A stretch of 64,000 nucleotides of DNA from NCBI GenBank assembly GCA_963556145.1, contig OY744463.1:2232001-2296000 (forward strand), read 5' to 3'. Shown here piece by piece: positions 53,537 through 64,000 of the stretch; position 1 is the first letter of the stretch; each line of letters opens with the position of its first letter. Source of the stretch: Hygrocybe punicea (Eukaryota; Basidiomycota; Agaricomycetes; Agaricales; Hygrophoraceae). The translations under genes and the position numbers were made by a program. The notes beneath the pieces are model-generated. The model was given only the letters and a program-made list of their open reading frames with translations. It had not been told where the DNA came from and made no database searches.

Positions 53537-53982
53537 GACCTACATTGAATCCTAACCAGGCGTACAGGCTTTGTAGAACATCTAGACATTTTTTACAAAG
53601 TGGAAATATTATGCGCAATGGACTGGGTGAACTGCTTATGAGAACGTGGAGATACCACGCGCATTCTGTGGCTGGGCACTCACAGTAGTGAAAAGCTAAT
53701 GGGGTGAAGACTGACGTTTTTCGCAGAGTAGAGAATGACGGCCCGGGGCGACGGCCGGTCGTGACAATGAGAGAATCGTTAACTTGGGGGTCGCCAGCAG
53801 ACGGCTTCGCTGTAAAATGATGGTGAAGTGGAAGGCATCATGTCGAGTTGGCGAAACAAGTTCTTCACAGAGCTTGCCTCGGGGTGGTTACGAGCCTAGA
53901 TACGCGTCTTGTTGGTGCATTGACCCGCACAAAGTCACGAGCGCAGACGGACAAAATCGTTCTTTGTGCCGTACTCAGCAGC
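53537..53982. other. Intergenic between TSF1 and EXO5
   Basis: No gene is supported. ORFs from 53784 and 53848 are open but lead into EXO5 without conserved sequence, so the EXO5 start is placed at 53983. Confidence 0.5.
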
Positions 53983-56122
53983 ATGCGAGGGGACGATGAT
54001 GAGTACGACGTCAACGACCTTTCCGAACTCACTGAAGAGGATTTTGCCCAAATCGACAATGCTGTTCAACTTGTGTACCCGGAAAAGGCTAGCGACAAGG
54101 GTGGACCAGCTGTCATTATACAACTCGAGCAACCCATCATTGACATTGATTCAAAGGCCCCTACTAAATCTGATTTGGGGACGAAAAAGAATTTGAGCCC
54201 ATTCCAACTCTTTCGCCGCAACCAAATACTCTCGGTGACAGATTTGGTGGCCCCTGCGTGGTATGTACCCCTCCTATCGAGTTCTTGCACACCGAGGGGC
54301 GACACTGTCACAGGTGTGAAGTTCAATTCGATTATGGACTTCGTCAGAAGCGCTCTTGGAATTTGGAGCGTCGACCGAATTCGTTCACCTCCGGAGCGGG
54401 TAAGGAGATTTTTGTGGAGAAGCGCGTAGCGTCCTCGAACAATCGCACCACAACACGAGGAAAGGTCTGTCATTCGCCATTCGCGTGTCGGTGGTCCTCC
54501 TGAAGCTTAATCATATAGTTGGTTCATAAGGAACTCGAGCGGGAAATCCACCCAGTAGAAGTTCCGGTTGAGATCACCACCGACGAAGAGCGTTGGGCTT
54601 TACGGTGTGCGAAGTTGGTATATGTCTGTAAAGACCATTGAACTATATTTTCTTTGATTCTAGGCTTGTGAACATGCTGTCATGTATTACCTGTCTAACG
54701 ACGCTTGGATGTGCTGTAGGTGTTTTGACACCCACAGCCGCCTTCTGATCGAGAAACTAGCTGCTATAGCGGGAAGTGCCAGTCTTTGGTATCGTCAAGG
54801 ACCATATCGTCGTGGGCGTCATAGTAAGTTTTGTGTCCGAACCAGCGTCATTCTTGTTCACTCCCATTTCATCGTCATTAGGACGAACTCTTGCGTGTAC
54901 CAGTACCTCGGACTGTCGTGGCCCCAGAGTCAGATCATTCAGATACAGGGCCATCGTCGTTAACCAATCTCGAGGGACAGTGCTTTCCCAAAAATTCTCC
55001 CGACAATGCTCCATATGTTATTAATGTGCTTGACACCAAAACTCGACGCTCCCACTCTATTCCTTCACATGAAGACACTTTCTCCTCACGTCTACAACTG
55101 ATGCTTTATCACCGTCTTCTTTCAGCACTCATATCTTTATCTCACCCTATCGATTTTTCTGCCATCTGGGCACGATTAAATTTGGATTCGTCTAGAACCT
55201 TTTCTTCTAGGTTCATGGTTCAGGCCGGATTGATTCTAGGCTCCCAGAAAACCATTGCATTTTCTTCTTTAGACGACCTTGCTCGAGCATGGAGAGAAGC
55301 CGTAGTACATTTGGACGTAATGGGCATCGATACAACATTGAAGTTGGTCTATAGAACACAACCGAAGCAAATAAACGGCAAACGGAAGCGCCGGCACGCA
55401 TCTCATCCGGGGACTTTTGAGTCTTCAACCGACGAAGAAAAGGCCATCGTCGGACAAGCTATCGAAGCGAGTTTAAAATTCGAGGCTGACAAGGAGTCTG
55501 AGGAACTTCGTAGAGCCATAGCCGAGAGTATCGTGGAAGCACGGCTACAAGAGTCAGATCTTTCTGTGAGTTCAGGTTTTTGGAATCCTTTCAAACTTTC
55601 CTGATACCTCGTTTCAAGCCGCCAGCGAGACCGTATCAAAACCCAGAACTTACAGCAGCGCAACAGTCACTTCTGGCACACGCCCAGGCAGCGGAACATA
55701 TCGATAACAGCGAGTCTTCTCTCTTCCTATAATTTCTTGACGTTGAATCTCTCGTGATTTCAGAGAGAACACTAGATGAATCATCTAAGACCTCACACAC
55801 CAAGGAACAAGTCATGCTGAGAGAGAATCAACCAGAGGACTCCAATGTCATCGGCGTCGTAGCATTTGCTGTTGATGATGCCGTTCTCGATGGATATCTC
55901 GTTGATGTGCTACAGTGGTGGCATGGCATACGTCTGCCTAGGGGGGTTGGATTGGGACAGACAAGACGGTGTTTGTGAGTTTACTGGTCTGTTCTTTCTG
56001 GTATACTCATTTGACTATGCTTGGCAAGTACATGCGAATATTGTGAAGGATGTGAATGGAGAGAAATGAAAGCGAATGAACTCACCAAAAGTTTTGGGTC
56101 ATTCCAATCTCACACTGACTAG
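53983..56122 (+). CDS. EXO5: Exonuclease V (EXO5/Dem1) with UIM-like motifs
   Basis: This Fe-S-containing single-strand exonuclease acts in mitochondrial genome maintenance or interstrand crosslink repair. The order is acidic N-terminus MRGDDDEYD, SPFQLFRRNQILSVTDLVAP, then CEVQFDYGLRQKRSWNLE with the first cluster Cys, GKEIFVEKRVASSNNRTTTR, and the nuclease core with NVLDTKTRRSHSIPSHEDTF and LQLMLYHRLLSAL. Next is an unusual helix-rich stretch (about 55430-55560) with two UIM-like motifs. The end is WWHGIRLPRGVG, GQTRRCF and CEYCEGCEWREMKANELTK with the remaining three Cys. The last intron is 55975-56029 and the stop is at 56122. About six introns. Confidence 0.85.
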
Positions 56123-56465
56123 TGTAATTGAATTCACATATGCATGCTCAGCAAACATTACCGTGCACTAATAGCATACGGCAGCTACGCCATAACCCTC
56201 AGCAGAACAAACCTGTGTTTCTGTTCCACATGCAATACCTATCGCAACATCAAGATTGCCCACGAATTTGCCTTTCCCCGGCGTTAACGACCACACCCGC
56301 CAGTCTATGTCGACTACAGACTCCTGACATTCCCGAGGTTATCCCCTCTCCCGGTAATTCTCTCGACAGCGGCCACCAGCCTCTGATTGGCACCATTCCG
56401 CTTGTCTGCTGCTTCCATATTCCCCGCCCTCTTGTCAATCTCTGAAACCGAAGTCTTCAGCCTTT
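56123..56465. other. 3' intergenic between EXO5 and SCC4
   Basis: I see no gene here; the ORF at 56128-56445 has no recognisable feature. Confidence 0.5.
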
Positions 56466-58945
56466 TTAAACTAGATACCGCCGCCGCCACTCACCATGGA
56501 ACCGTTCACCGACCCACAGTCTTAAAGGCACATTCCCGAGGTCACTTGCATCCGCGTTTGTAGGAGCGCTGCGTTTCCCTCTCTCCGGCCCGGATCGTTG
56601 AGGCCTCCCCCTCGCGCCGAGGCCGATAGCAAGCTGCTCGCACGCCTCCAACATCTCCCGTGCATGTCCCTCTGCTGTATGCAGATAATGCGCTGACACC
56701 AGCGCGAGTGTCAGCGCACGCAAATGGTTGTCCTGTGCTTGACTTGCCAACCCTAGGGCCTTCTTCAAGTGTTGCCTGTCAAACACACATCAGGCTAAAG
56801 AAGTTGATTGTGACATGACATAAGCACTGACTTGGACTTGAGGATCTCTGTGGACAAACACGCGTCGAGCACCTGCCCCACACTTTCTAGTGTCCCCCCC
56901 ATGGCTTGACACTCCCTGACTACTTGTCTCCCCAACCTCCTGAATTCCTCCAAATCTCCCTCGTTGCCCTCACCCGCAGTGCCGATCAGCAACGCAACTT
57001 CGCCCGCCCGTGCTGCGATGCGCACAAACTCCTGTTCAAAGATGCTTCGTGCTTTCGAATCGGATGCAAGGTACGCCGCAACACGATAGCACTCAAGTGC
57101 TCGAGTGTGCTGCCCAAGTGCATGTGCAAGGTGGGCATGGTACAACGTGATACGTGCAGCGAAAGTGGGAAAGATCGCATATGTCCGTGTGTGGGAGATA
57201 AGCAGGTCAAGTGTCTGCAGGGGTGTGATCCATTTAATCAAGGTCGCATACAAAGGAACTGACCCACCTGTTGTGCAGAGTCAAACTCGCTGCGCATGAT
57301 CGAAACCTGTGTAGGACCTTAAAATATCATTTGTATAAAACAAGGAAGGAATCGTACCCCGACAAGCTCACACAACAAGTCAGCTTTGATCCTCACCAGT
57401 CGATCTTCTATTTCCAGTAAGTTGCCAGCACTGGCCCAACAAGTCACTGTGAAACCGCTATTAAGTCAATGTTAAGAAGATAAAGGACATACGTACGTGG
57501 CAGCTCCCGCTTTACCTCGCGTTCCCACACCGTCAACCCTTCAATGGCAAACACCTTCCTTCGTGGCTTCCGGCCGACAGGGTCACGCTTCGCGGTAGAG
57601 CTCACAAGGAATGCAAGGAGGTACAACACACGTGGATGAGTTGTCTGGATACATAATGGTGGGCTCCCAGGGAAATCAATCTGTTCGTCAATGATCCCTA
57701 CATGAGGATGACATTCATGTCAATGAATACAGGAGACGCACGTTGACAATGCCATGTGGGGCCATCTGGAGTGCACCCGCATCAAGAATAGCATGGAGGT
57801 GCCGGAGCCTTGTGGAAGTTTCTGCTGCGTTCCCGGTATGGGTATGGAACACCACGCCGAATATGAGTGTGTGGATGGCCATGAACGCGTCGAACGCGCC
57901 CGCAAATGTCGTGCACTGACTGCCCTCAGATGCCGCGGACGACTGGCGCGACAATACTGCGGGCTGCTGGGCGGCATCCGGGGCGATGGATGGTGAATAA
58001 ACCAGTCCAAGTGCATCCTCAGCTGTGCGGAGTGCCGCTCCAACGGATTCCCACATGCCAGCCATGACAAGGATGCGGATGCGGAGGACATACGCGAGTA
58101 GTGCTACGGCCGGGTGTGCGTTGCGCACCGCGCGCGCCTGCAAGTCGTCCACGGCAGCCAGCGCTGCATGCGTATCCTGCAGAGACTGCAGGGCCGATTG
58201 AGGGCCGATGGAAGCAGAGGCAAAATGCGCGATAGTTGCAAGAAATGAGGTGTAGACAACGTGCGGAGGGTCAGTGGGAAGAAGGGAGGAAGCTAAACGG
58301 CGAAGGAGAGTGCGGGTGAACTTGGAGGTGGTCGTGGGCTGGGAGGCGGACAATTGTACGTTGAGGAGGGCAAGGTTCAGCCTGTAAAGGCGGAGGGAAG
58401 GGTGCTGTTTACAGCTGGGAATGAGCGGGGGATGCTGCAGAGGGTTATAGACATACTTTTTGAGCGAGGAGAAGCTGGATTGGGGTGGTATTGGATTAAT
58501 TTGCCAAATATAACACAAAGTATTGGAACTTACGCCTTTGCTGATGGCCTTCTCTGCCTGTCTCGGGATGATTTACGTGAGATAGAGATGTCAGTAAGGA
58601 GGGCGAGAGACGGACCTCGATTTCGATGCCGTGTGCCCATGGGTGCTCGTCGGCGTGGATGTGAAACCCACTAGAGATGGCGTTCATGGCAAGTTCCGCG
58701 AACATGGCCCATGCGCGGCATTCGATGTCTGGATCAAGGTCATTAAGTGTGAGGCACTTGCGGACGGCGGTAAGGGAGAGGGCGAGGGAGAGGGCGTGCA
58801 GAGGATGAGTGGGAGGGTGCAGGAGAATGGCGGGAAGGGAGAGGAGGAGAACTTGTGCAGGAATGGGAGAGAGGGTCTGTTTTGGTGGTGGAGAGTCAGG
58901 GCGTATGCAAGCCCTTTTGTAAGGACGTGGATTGTCGTCTGCCAT
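56466..58945 (-). CDS. SCC4: Cohesin loading factor Scc4/Mau2-like
   Basis: Scc4 forms with Scc2 the complex that loads cohesin on chromatin. The joined minus-strand exons give a helical TPR-like protein. The N-terminus MADDNPRPYKRACIRPDSP is followed by helices around SLALSLTAVRKCLTLND, AWAMFAELAMNAISSGFH, LRLYRLNLALLNVQLSAS, ALQSLQDTHAALAAVDDLQA, LAYVLRIRILVMAGMWESVG, YHAHLAHALGQHTRALECYR, and the end with DNHLRALTLALVSAHYLHT. Helical repeats and length agree with the fungal family, but there is no single diagnostic motif, so the assignment rests on overall pattern. Introns are frequent. It is divergent from the tetraspanin gene by 283 bp. Confidence 0.72.
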
Positions 58946-59228
58946 GAATGAAAGACTGAGGAAAGGGGGATACGCGTGACGCGACTGGTCACGGGACTGA
59001 CGCGTTATTGATTATATACGATATTTATTTATATTTGCTTTGCTTGTGGCGACATAAATAAATTGCAAATAAAGTCAGATCATCAAGGGGTGTTCGGGGG
59101 ACCGTTGCAAACAACAGTGTCGAATAAGGGCAGTCAAAGGGGTGTTGGCGAGGGAGAGAAATAACTTGAAATCTATTTGTATCGTAACCACCATCGTTGA
59201 CGAGAGTGTGCAAGATACTGCTGCTACG

Positions 59229-60787
59229 ATGCAGAGGGTGTGGTCGACGTATCTGGACCAGCTGCGGACCCCTAGTCCGTCGTCGGATAAGGTAGGTTTG
59301 GCTATTCGTATAGCCTTTCTTATTTAGATCGCCCGACTCATTCCAGTTCCTTATAGATGGACAACTCGCTGTTGTGAGTCCTTGTCAGCTCCATCCGTCT
59401 GTTCTCACCCTTTTATTAGGCGCTCGAGGCCTGGCTCCGCTGTCTCCAACGCCAACTCTACCTTGTCCACATCGTCTGGAAAGCACATTCTTCCCAAGAC
59501 AAAAATGAGCCCAACTACCACCCGCGACGCTTCAGCCGCTACTCTCAGCGCCACTCGCAGTCCTATTGGCGCCTCACAGACCTCCCTTGCGAACAAGAAC
59601 GACCTCTCCCTCAGCGTCAACTACCTCCCGTCGAAATTCTCCAACAGGCTCATCTCATCAGGGGGCTCCCGTAAGCGGAAAGGCGCCAAGGGTGATGGCC
59701 TCATGCCAAAACGTGGTGGCGGTGTCGAGGCGTTTAGGAGTGGCGAGTCCCGCATGCCCGACGAGAATGACGAGGACTACGATGGTGTTTCCAGCGGTTG
59801 GTTTGGCGGGAAAGGAGCCACCCCCGGAAACTCGAAATTGCGCTGGAACAAGTTCAAGTGGACTCTTTTTGTCGCCAATATCATGGTGAGTACTCCTGAA
59901 TTCTCAGGCAGATTCGGTTGGTGCTGACCCAGCAGCAGCTGTCCATCTACTCAATTGTAGCCGTCATCATTTGTCTCCTGACATGGTTCAACGTATGGCA
60001 GCATGCAGACGTCGTTCGCGTCGGAAATCGCCCCGAGCTCGTCGTTTCCACCCTTGCCGCCGTCGCTGGTATCGTCACTTCCCTAATTGGGTGGTCAGGT
60101 ATCTTGCTCAACAACCGCTCCTTCCTTGCCGTGTACACCTTCCTCCTCTGGGTGTGCTTCGTGCTACTTGTTGTCCCAGGCTACATCACTTACAAGCGAC
60201 GTACCTTTAATCTCGAGGGCAAGATCAATGCGCAATGGTCCCGCACACTGGGCGATTCTGGACGTCTTCGTATACAGAATGAACTTGGATGCTGTGGTTA
60301 CTTTAGCCCGTTCGTTGAGGCCACCGTCAGTCAGACCTGCTATGCGCGCAGCATCCTCCCCGGATGCAAACATGCATTCCTGGTGTACGAACGATTCGTC
60401 CTCCAGCGTTGGTACACGGCTGCTTTCGCCATTGTCCCATTACATATCTTCGTGATGGTTGCAGGGCTGCTATGCTCTAACCATGTGACATATCGATTTG
60501 GGAAGGGTATGATGCCCAAGGCATATCGACTCAGCATGAACAGTATGGCTGTCATCATGGACAACTACGCCAGGTTCGTATCCCACCTCCACTTCCCGAC
60601 GTCTCGCTAATTTTTCGTTCCCATTTTTAGTCAGCTGGCGGAACAGTACGGCGAAGAAGTGGCTTCGGAGGTTTTGGCGCACTCGCGCTCGAACCTGCAG
60701 CTCGACACTTCGCCACGAACGTACACCTCCGGCATCAGTGCTTTTGGTGGCAAGCACCACAAGTATGATTCTCTAGGCAGCTCGTAG
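59229..60787 (+). CDS. TSP2: Tetraspanin, basidiomycete TSP2-type
   Basis: A plasma-membrane organiser with four membrane helices. A short first exon MQRVWSTYLDQLRTPSPSSD and a mini-exon MDNSLL lead into a Ser/Thr-rich cytosolic N-terminus. TM1 follows (LSIYSIVAVIICLLTW), then TM2 (VAGIVTSLIGWSGIL) and TM3 (FLAVYTFLLWVCFVLLVVPG). A large loop with the tetraspanin CCG motif (NELGCCGYFSPF) and further Cys follows, then TM4 (FAIVPLHIFVMVAGLL). The tail after an intron at about 60575-60631 contains AEQYGEEVASEVLAHSRSN. The long N-terminal extension distinguishes it from the pathogen-type Pls1. No catalytic role. Confidence 0.88.
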
Positions 60788-60950
60788 CTCGTTCTGTAGA
60801 TACTCTCTTATTTTACTACATACAGGCTGTTGCTTTTACATGTTCGGCGGCCGTAATAAAACAAATATCACTAGAAAATTTCCCAGTGAAACCATCTTGA
60901 TACCCTTGCTTGACGTAAATTGTTCGAGGACGAAGCAGAATGAAATTTTG

Positions 60951-63312
60951 TCATAATTGCCTGAGTAACTTCTTTTTCCTAGAGACAAGTGCATTATTTC
61001 TCAATAGACAATAATCCCCAAACTCATTCCTGCTCTGCCACACTTGGCCAGGCATCCAGAGTGTTCGGGTCAACAACGAGGAATGTCTTGCATCCAAGAA
61101 TGGCAAGCAAAACACACGTTCCCAAGTGACATCGTTGATAGCATAGCGAGGTTCCAGAGGTGATGAGATTGGTTTGTTCGGGAAGTCAAGGTCAACCAGG
61201 TAGTCACAACTATCAACGGGGACCTTCAAGGTTTGTGAGCGAAAATAACAACTTTAGAAACGATGACAAACATAGTGCCGCGCATCCTGATGATTGCGGT
61301 CATTCAAGCCTTCAGGGATATCTCTGGTTCCTCCCCTCGGCCACCAGACTGCCGCCGCTGTCTTTACTCTACTTTCGCCGAAATGCGTAGGCAATAGGCC
61401 TGCGAATTCACTCTTCACAAAATCTACTCTCACCCCGTCCGGGATAAGATAATGTCCTGGAAACCGGTGCCATTCCTTGGAGATACAAAGCCGCAAGTTT
61501 AACTGGTGAACAGCGGAGAGATCAACGCGGAGATCTTCTGAGTACGCGCTTGGGACAGGGAGGAGACTGGTTTCGTTGAGGAGCCGGGGCAGCTCAGACG
61601 TTTCAAAAGCGTGAACAATTGAGAGTGGGGCATGGTAATAATTCCAAAGAGCGAGGATGCGAGACAAGGAAAGGAGGGAAGTGGTTATAACGACAAGCAA
61701 CGTAAAGTTGCGGAAGATGGAAGATTGGGAGGCCTTTCGAGACTGTAATGAGTGCCTTGCTTTGCAAAGAGCTATAGGCTTACCTTGTATGGGGACTTGA
61801 TGATAGCGACGAAGGCTATCTCCATCCAACCTCGTATCAAATAGAGAGTAACTGCGGCATTGAAGCAGAACAGAGGGTACGCTGGAAACATGAACCGCTC
61901 TTCCTTGTGTGCTTGCAAGGTTAATATTCCGAGCCAGAGGTACACGGGGACGAGACGAATGGCAAGAATAGTAAATGGGGAACTTTGGTCTGGAGATGGC
62001 TTGAAGATGCCAAGGCGCTTGCGATCGATCTTGTACGTCACAGCAAGGGCAGGCAAGGATAGAAGGGCCAACGGCACAACAATATTGAAGTTGAGGAGTA
62101 GGTTGAGAACATAAAAGGTCCAAGGTGCAGTTCCGTAGAGATGAGGCCCTCGTTCACTTCCTCCAAATATGTTGTAGCGGACAATATTCCAAGGTACGAT
62201 TGCTAGGCGACCGTAAACGAACGTGTCTATGCCGATAACAGGAATCTAGATGGGCAGAACTGATTGTTATGATAAGAAAATCCGAAGAGAGGCCTTACGA
62301 ATAACAAGGCAGCGGCAGCACCAGATAAGAAGAGGCGCTTCCAACGCCGGAGAGTCCAAGACCATCGAATCTCGGGTGGAACGCGATCTGCACCGAAAAC
62401 CGACATCTCCTCACAGACAAAAGGAACAGCAAGGGCGAGGGCGAATGGCCAACCCACGATACCGCCAGTAGCAAATAACAAAGTGGCCAGAAGCGTACGT
62501 CTGGGATTCTGGGAACTAGGCAGATCTAAGGCGTAAGAGAATGCTATGGTGCACGTATACATGGCAAATGATGAAGGGAGGAGGGCTAGTAACACTTGTC
62601 AAATTTCGCCGAGCCATTCTGGCAACAAGAGGAAATACCTGAAGAGGCATTCCACATGCCTGCGTTAAACAGAAGGATGAAAAATAGGTATCGTGCAACC
62701 CTTTCGTTAATTTTTTCGTACACGGCTCGAAAGAACTTGGCTTCACAGAGGGCGGATATTACAGCGAGGGAGATTCGGACGGCAAAGAAAGCAGGTCTCT
62801 GAAAACGAAGTCATGGGTTGAGAGTATAATAGCCAGATTCACTGCTCACCTTGTTTGGCCTAAATATTGCAGAGGCTACACGGGCGGGAAAGAGATGAAG
62901 GATGATGTAGGTCCAGCTTCGGATGGCAAAGGCGGGAGACACCTCCCAAGTTTGAAAGCCGTAGCCTCGATCAAGAAAGTGTAACGGTTCCCAAAAGTTG
63001 AAAACTGGCGAAGGGATGAGATTGTAACCCACACCAACGGGCGTTCTTACCTTCATCACAGTCTTGAATATTTGAGTGCATTGCGGCCATAACACGAACC
63101 AAAAGAAGAATACGAACTGCGAGAGAAAAGCTCGGATTCCATGGTCGCCGGGCTGCTCTTTCACAGAGTTGAGAGGAAAGGGAGCAGAATAGCAGAATAA
63201 TGACTGACCTGCGTAGCTGGTCTTGGAGGATACCGGTGTGCCGGGTTGAAGCAGGTTTGGGTTTTTCTGGCCTGCGGAGCCGCACGCTTTGAAGTTGAGA
63301 CTCGGAGGACAT
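60951..63312 (-). CDS. ALG9: ALG9 alpha-1,2-mannosyltransferase
   Basis: This ER glycosyltransferase of family GT22 adds mannose from dolichol-phosphate mannose to the lipid-linked oligosaccharide for N-glycosylation. The start MSSESQLQSVRLRRPEKPK is cytosolic. It is followed by TM1 and the catalytic-loop motif DEVFNFWEPLHFL, joined across an intron, then FQTWEVSPAFAIRSW. Many hydrophobic segments follow, including LFNAGMWNASSALLPSSFAM, GWPFALALAVPF, and the GT22 motif AHKEERFMFPAYPL (about 61905). The lumenal C-terminal part has CISKEWHRFPGHYLIPDGV and finishes at 60951. Several 50-70 nt introns. It is divergent from the DUF6533 gene. Confidence 0.92.
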
Positions 63313-63621
63313 GCGACAGCAACGAAAGAAGCGACGGGCGAGGAAGATGATGGTCGTGGACGGAGCACGATCGTCGCGGAGTCGGAGTTAGAGCGGAGAT
63401 GGAAAGTTGCCGCAGCACGTTCGTGTCGGGTGTTCAATAATTTACCGGAGTTGGTGGATGAGGAAGTTGGTTGTCTGAATAAAGCAGAGCAACCCAAGGG
63501 CTTCTCTCAGAGTTTATAACATGTCGCTTTGAGACTCAGCCGGTCGCTCGTTACCGCACCCTCCGTGTTTTTGCCCATTTCTTTTCTTGTTTTCACTCCA
63601 CCACCATCTACCTCAACAGCA

Positions 63622-64000
63622 ATGGATCCTTCTTCCCCTACCGACAGCAATCTTGAGACTGCAGAGCACTTCATATACGTGTACGTGCCCGCATCCCCTC
63701 ATTCGCACGCGACTCTGACTTGCTCGTCGTCACCCAGCACTCAAGTCTATTTCTGTTGTACGTACCACTGTTTTCTCCTTGGAATACAACTGACCTCTGA
63801 ATAATATATAGCTATGTGTACGTCTTTTGCGCTCGCATCACGTCCTGCTGTTCATTTTCTCTCTCCTCACAACAGACGCCGTAGTAATTTGGGACTGGGT
63901 CACCAGCTTGCCTAGAGAGTGGCGCTTTGTAAATTCCCGTGAAACCCGTAACTCTGGCACTCTCATCACCTCGTTCAATGTAGATCTGGAAGACACACTG
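63622..64000 (+). CDS. DUF6533-type membrane protein, 5' part
   Basis: Only the start is in the window. Exons MDPSSPTDSNLETAEHFI, then TQVYFC, a 6-nt exon at 63812-63817, and AVVIWDWVTSLPREWRFV follow each other. The last corresponds to the conserved beginning of the basidiomycete DUF6533 domain (aromatic-rich, DWxxxLPxE). The family is large in Agaricomycetes, has several membrane segments downstream, and its function is unknown. All introns start with GTACG and are about 55 nt. The gene runs off the right edge. Confidence 0.7.

Noticed and set aside
53784..53982. Upstream start for EXO5 at 53848 or earlier
   Set aside because: The extra residues are not acidic or conserved, whereas MRGDDDEYD at 53983 gives the expected short acidic N-terminus.

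Overview
The window looks like nuclear DNA of a mushroom-forming basidiomycete (Agaricomycetes). The evidence is many short introns of about 50 nt with CTAAC/CTAAT branch sites, a TSP2-type tetraspanin, a DUF6533 protein, and fungal hAT, Tnp2 and Ngaro-type transposons. No species can be named from the sequence alone.

Layout. Positions 1-28,500 are a transposon island with no convincing host gene. From left to right it holds a 45-bp minisatellite; an LTR-like leader repeat followed by a truncated hAT transposase; a second copy of that leader interrupted by an 8,351-bp giant inverted repeat (foldback) element with a 7-bp target duplication; a broken ORF and an ACCGGTT-rich hAT-like end; a 763-bp inverted-repeat element; remnants of two further ORFs; a decayed Tnp2 (CACTA-type) transposase; a decayed Ngaro/DIRS-type tyrosine-recombinase retrotransposon; and a cluster of small inverted repeats that reaches the UAP1 promoter.

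Positions 28,500-64,000 are compact and genic, mostly convergent or divergent pairs only 70-450 bp apart. In order: UAP1 (UDP-GlcNAc pyrophosphorylase), a taxilin with an unexpected SUMO-like domain, a BRCA2/Brh2 homologue, mitochondrial processing peptidase alpha with a tRNA-Cys directly upstream, CutC, alkaline ceramidase, a tandem-bromodomain RSC-type protein, a Pfa4-like palmitoyltransferase, an unknown probably mitochondrial protein, a PEHE-domain protein, a secreted RNase T2 with an unclear 5' end, NAF1, mitochondrial EF-Ts, exonuclease V with UIM-like motifs, the cohesin loader Scc4/Mau2, a tetraspanin, the ALG9 mannosyltransferase, and the start of a DUF6533 membrane protein. A 100-N assembly gap lies inside the taxilin gene.

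The host genes are mostly housekeeping and do not form one pathway. Some share themes: homologous recombination, DNA repair and cohesion (BRCA2, EXO5, SCC4); mitochondrial biogenesis (MAS2, TSF1); chromatin (bromodomain and PEHE proteins); cell-wall and glycan supply (UAP1, ALG9). The most unusual structures are the giant foldback element and its minisatellite arms, the SUMO-like domain inside taxilin, the UIM-like motifs inside EXO5, and the inverted repeat carrying the UAP1 core promoter.
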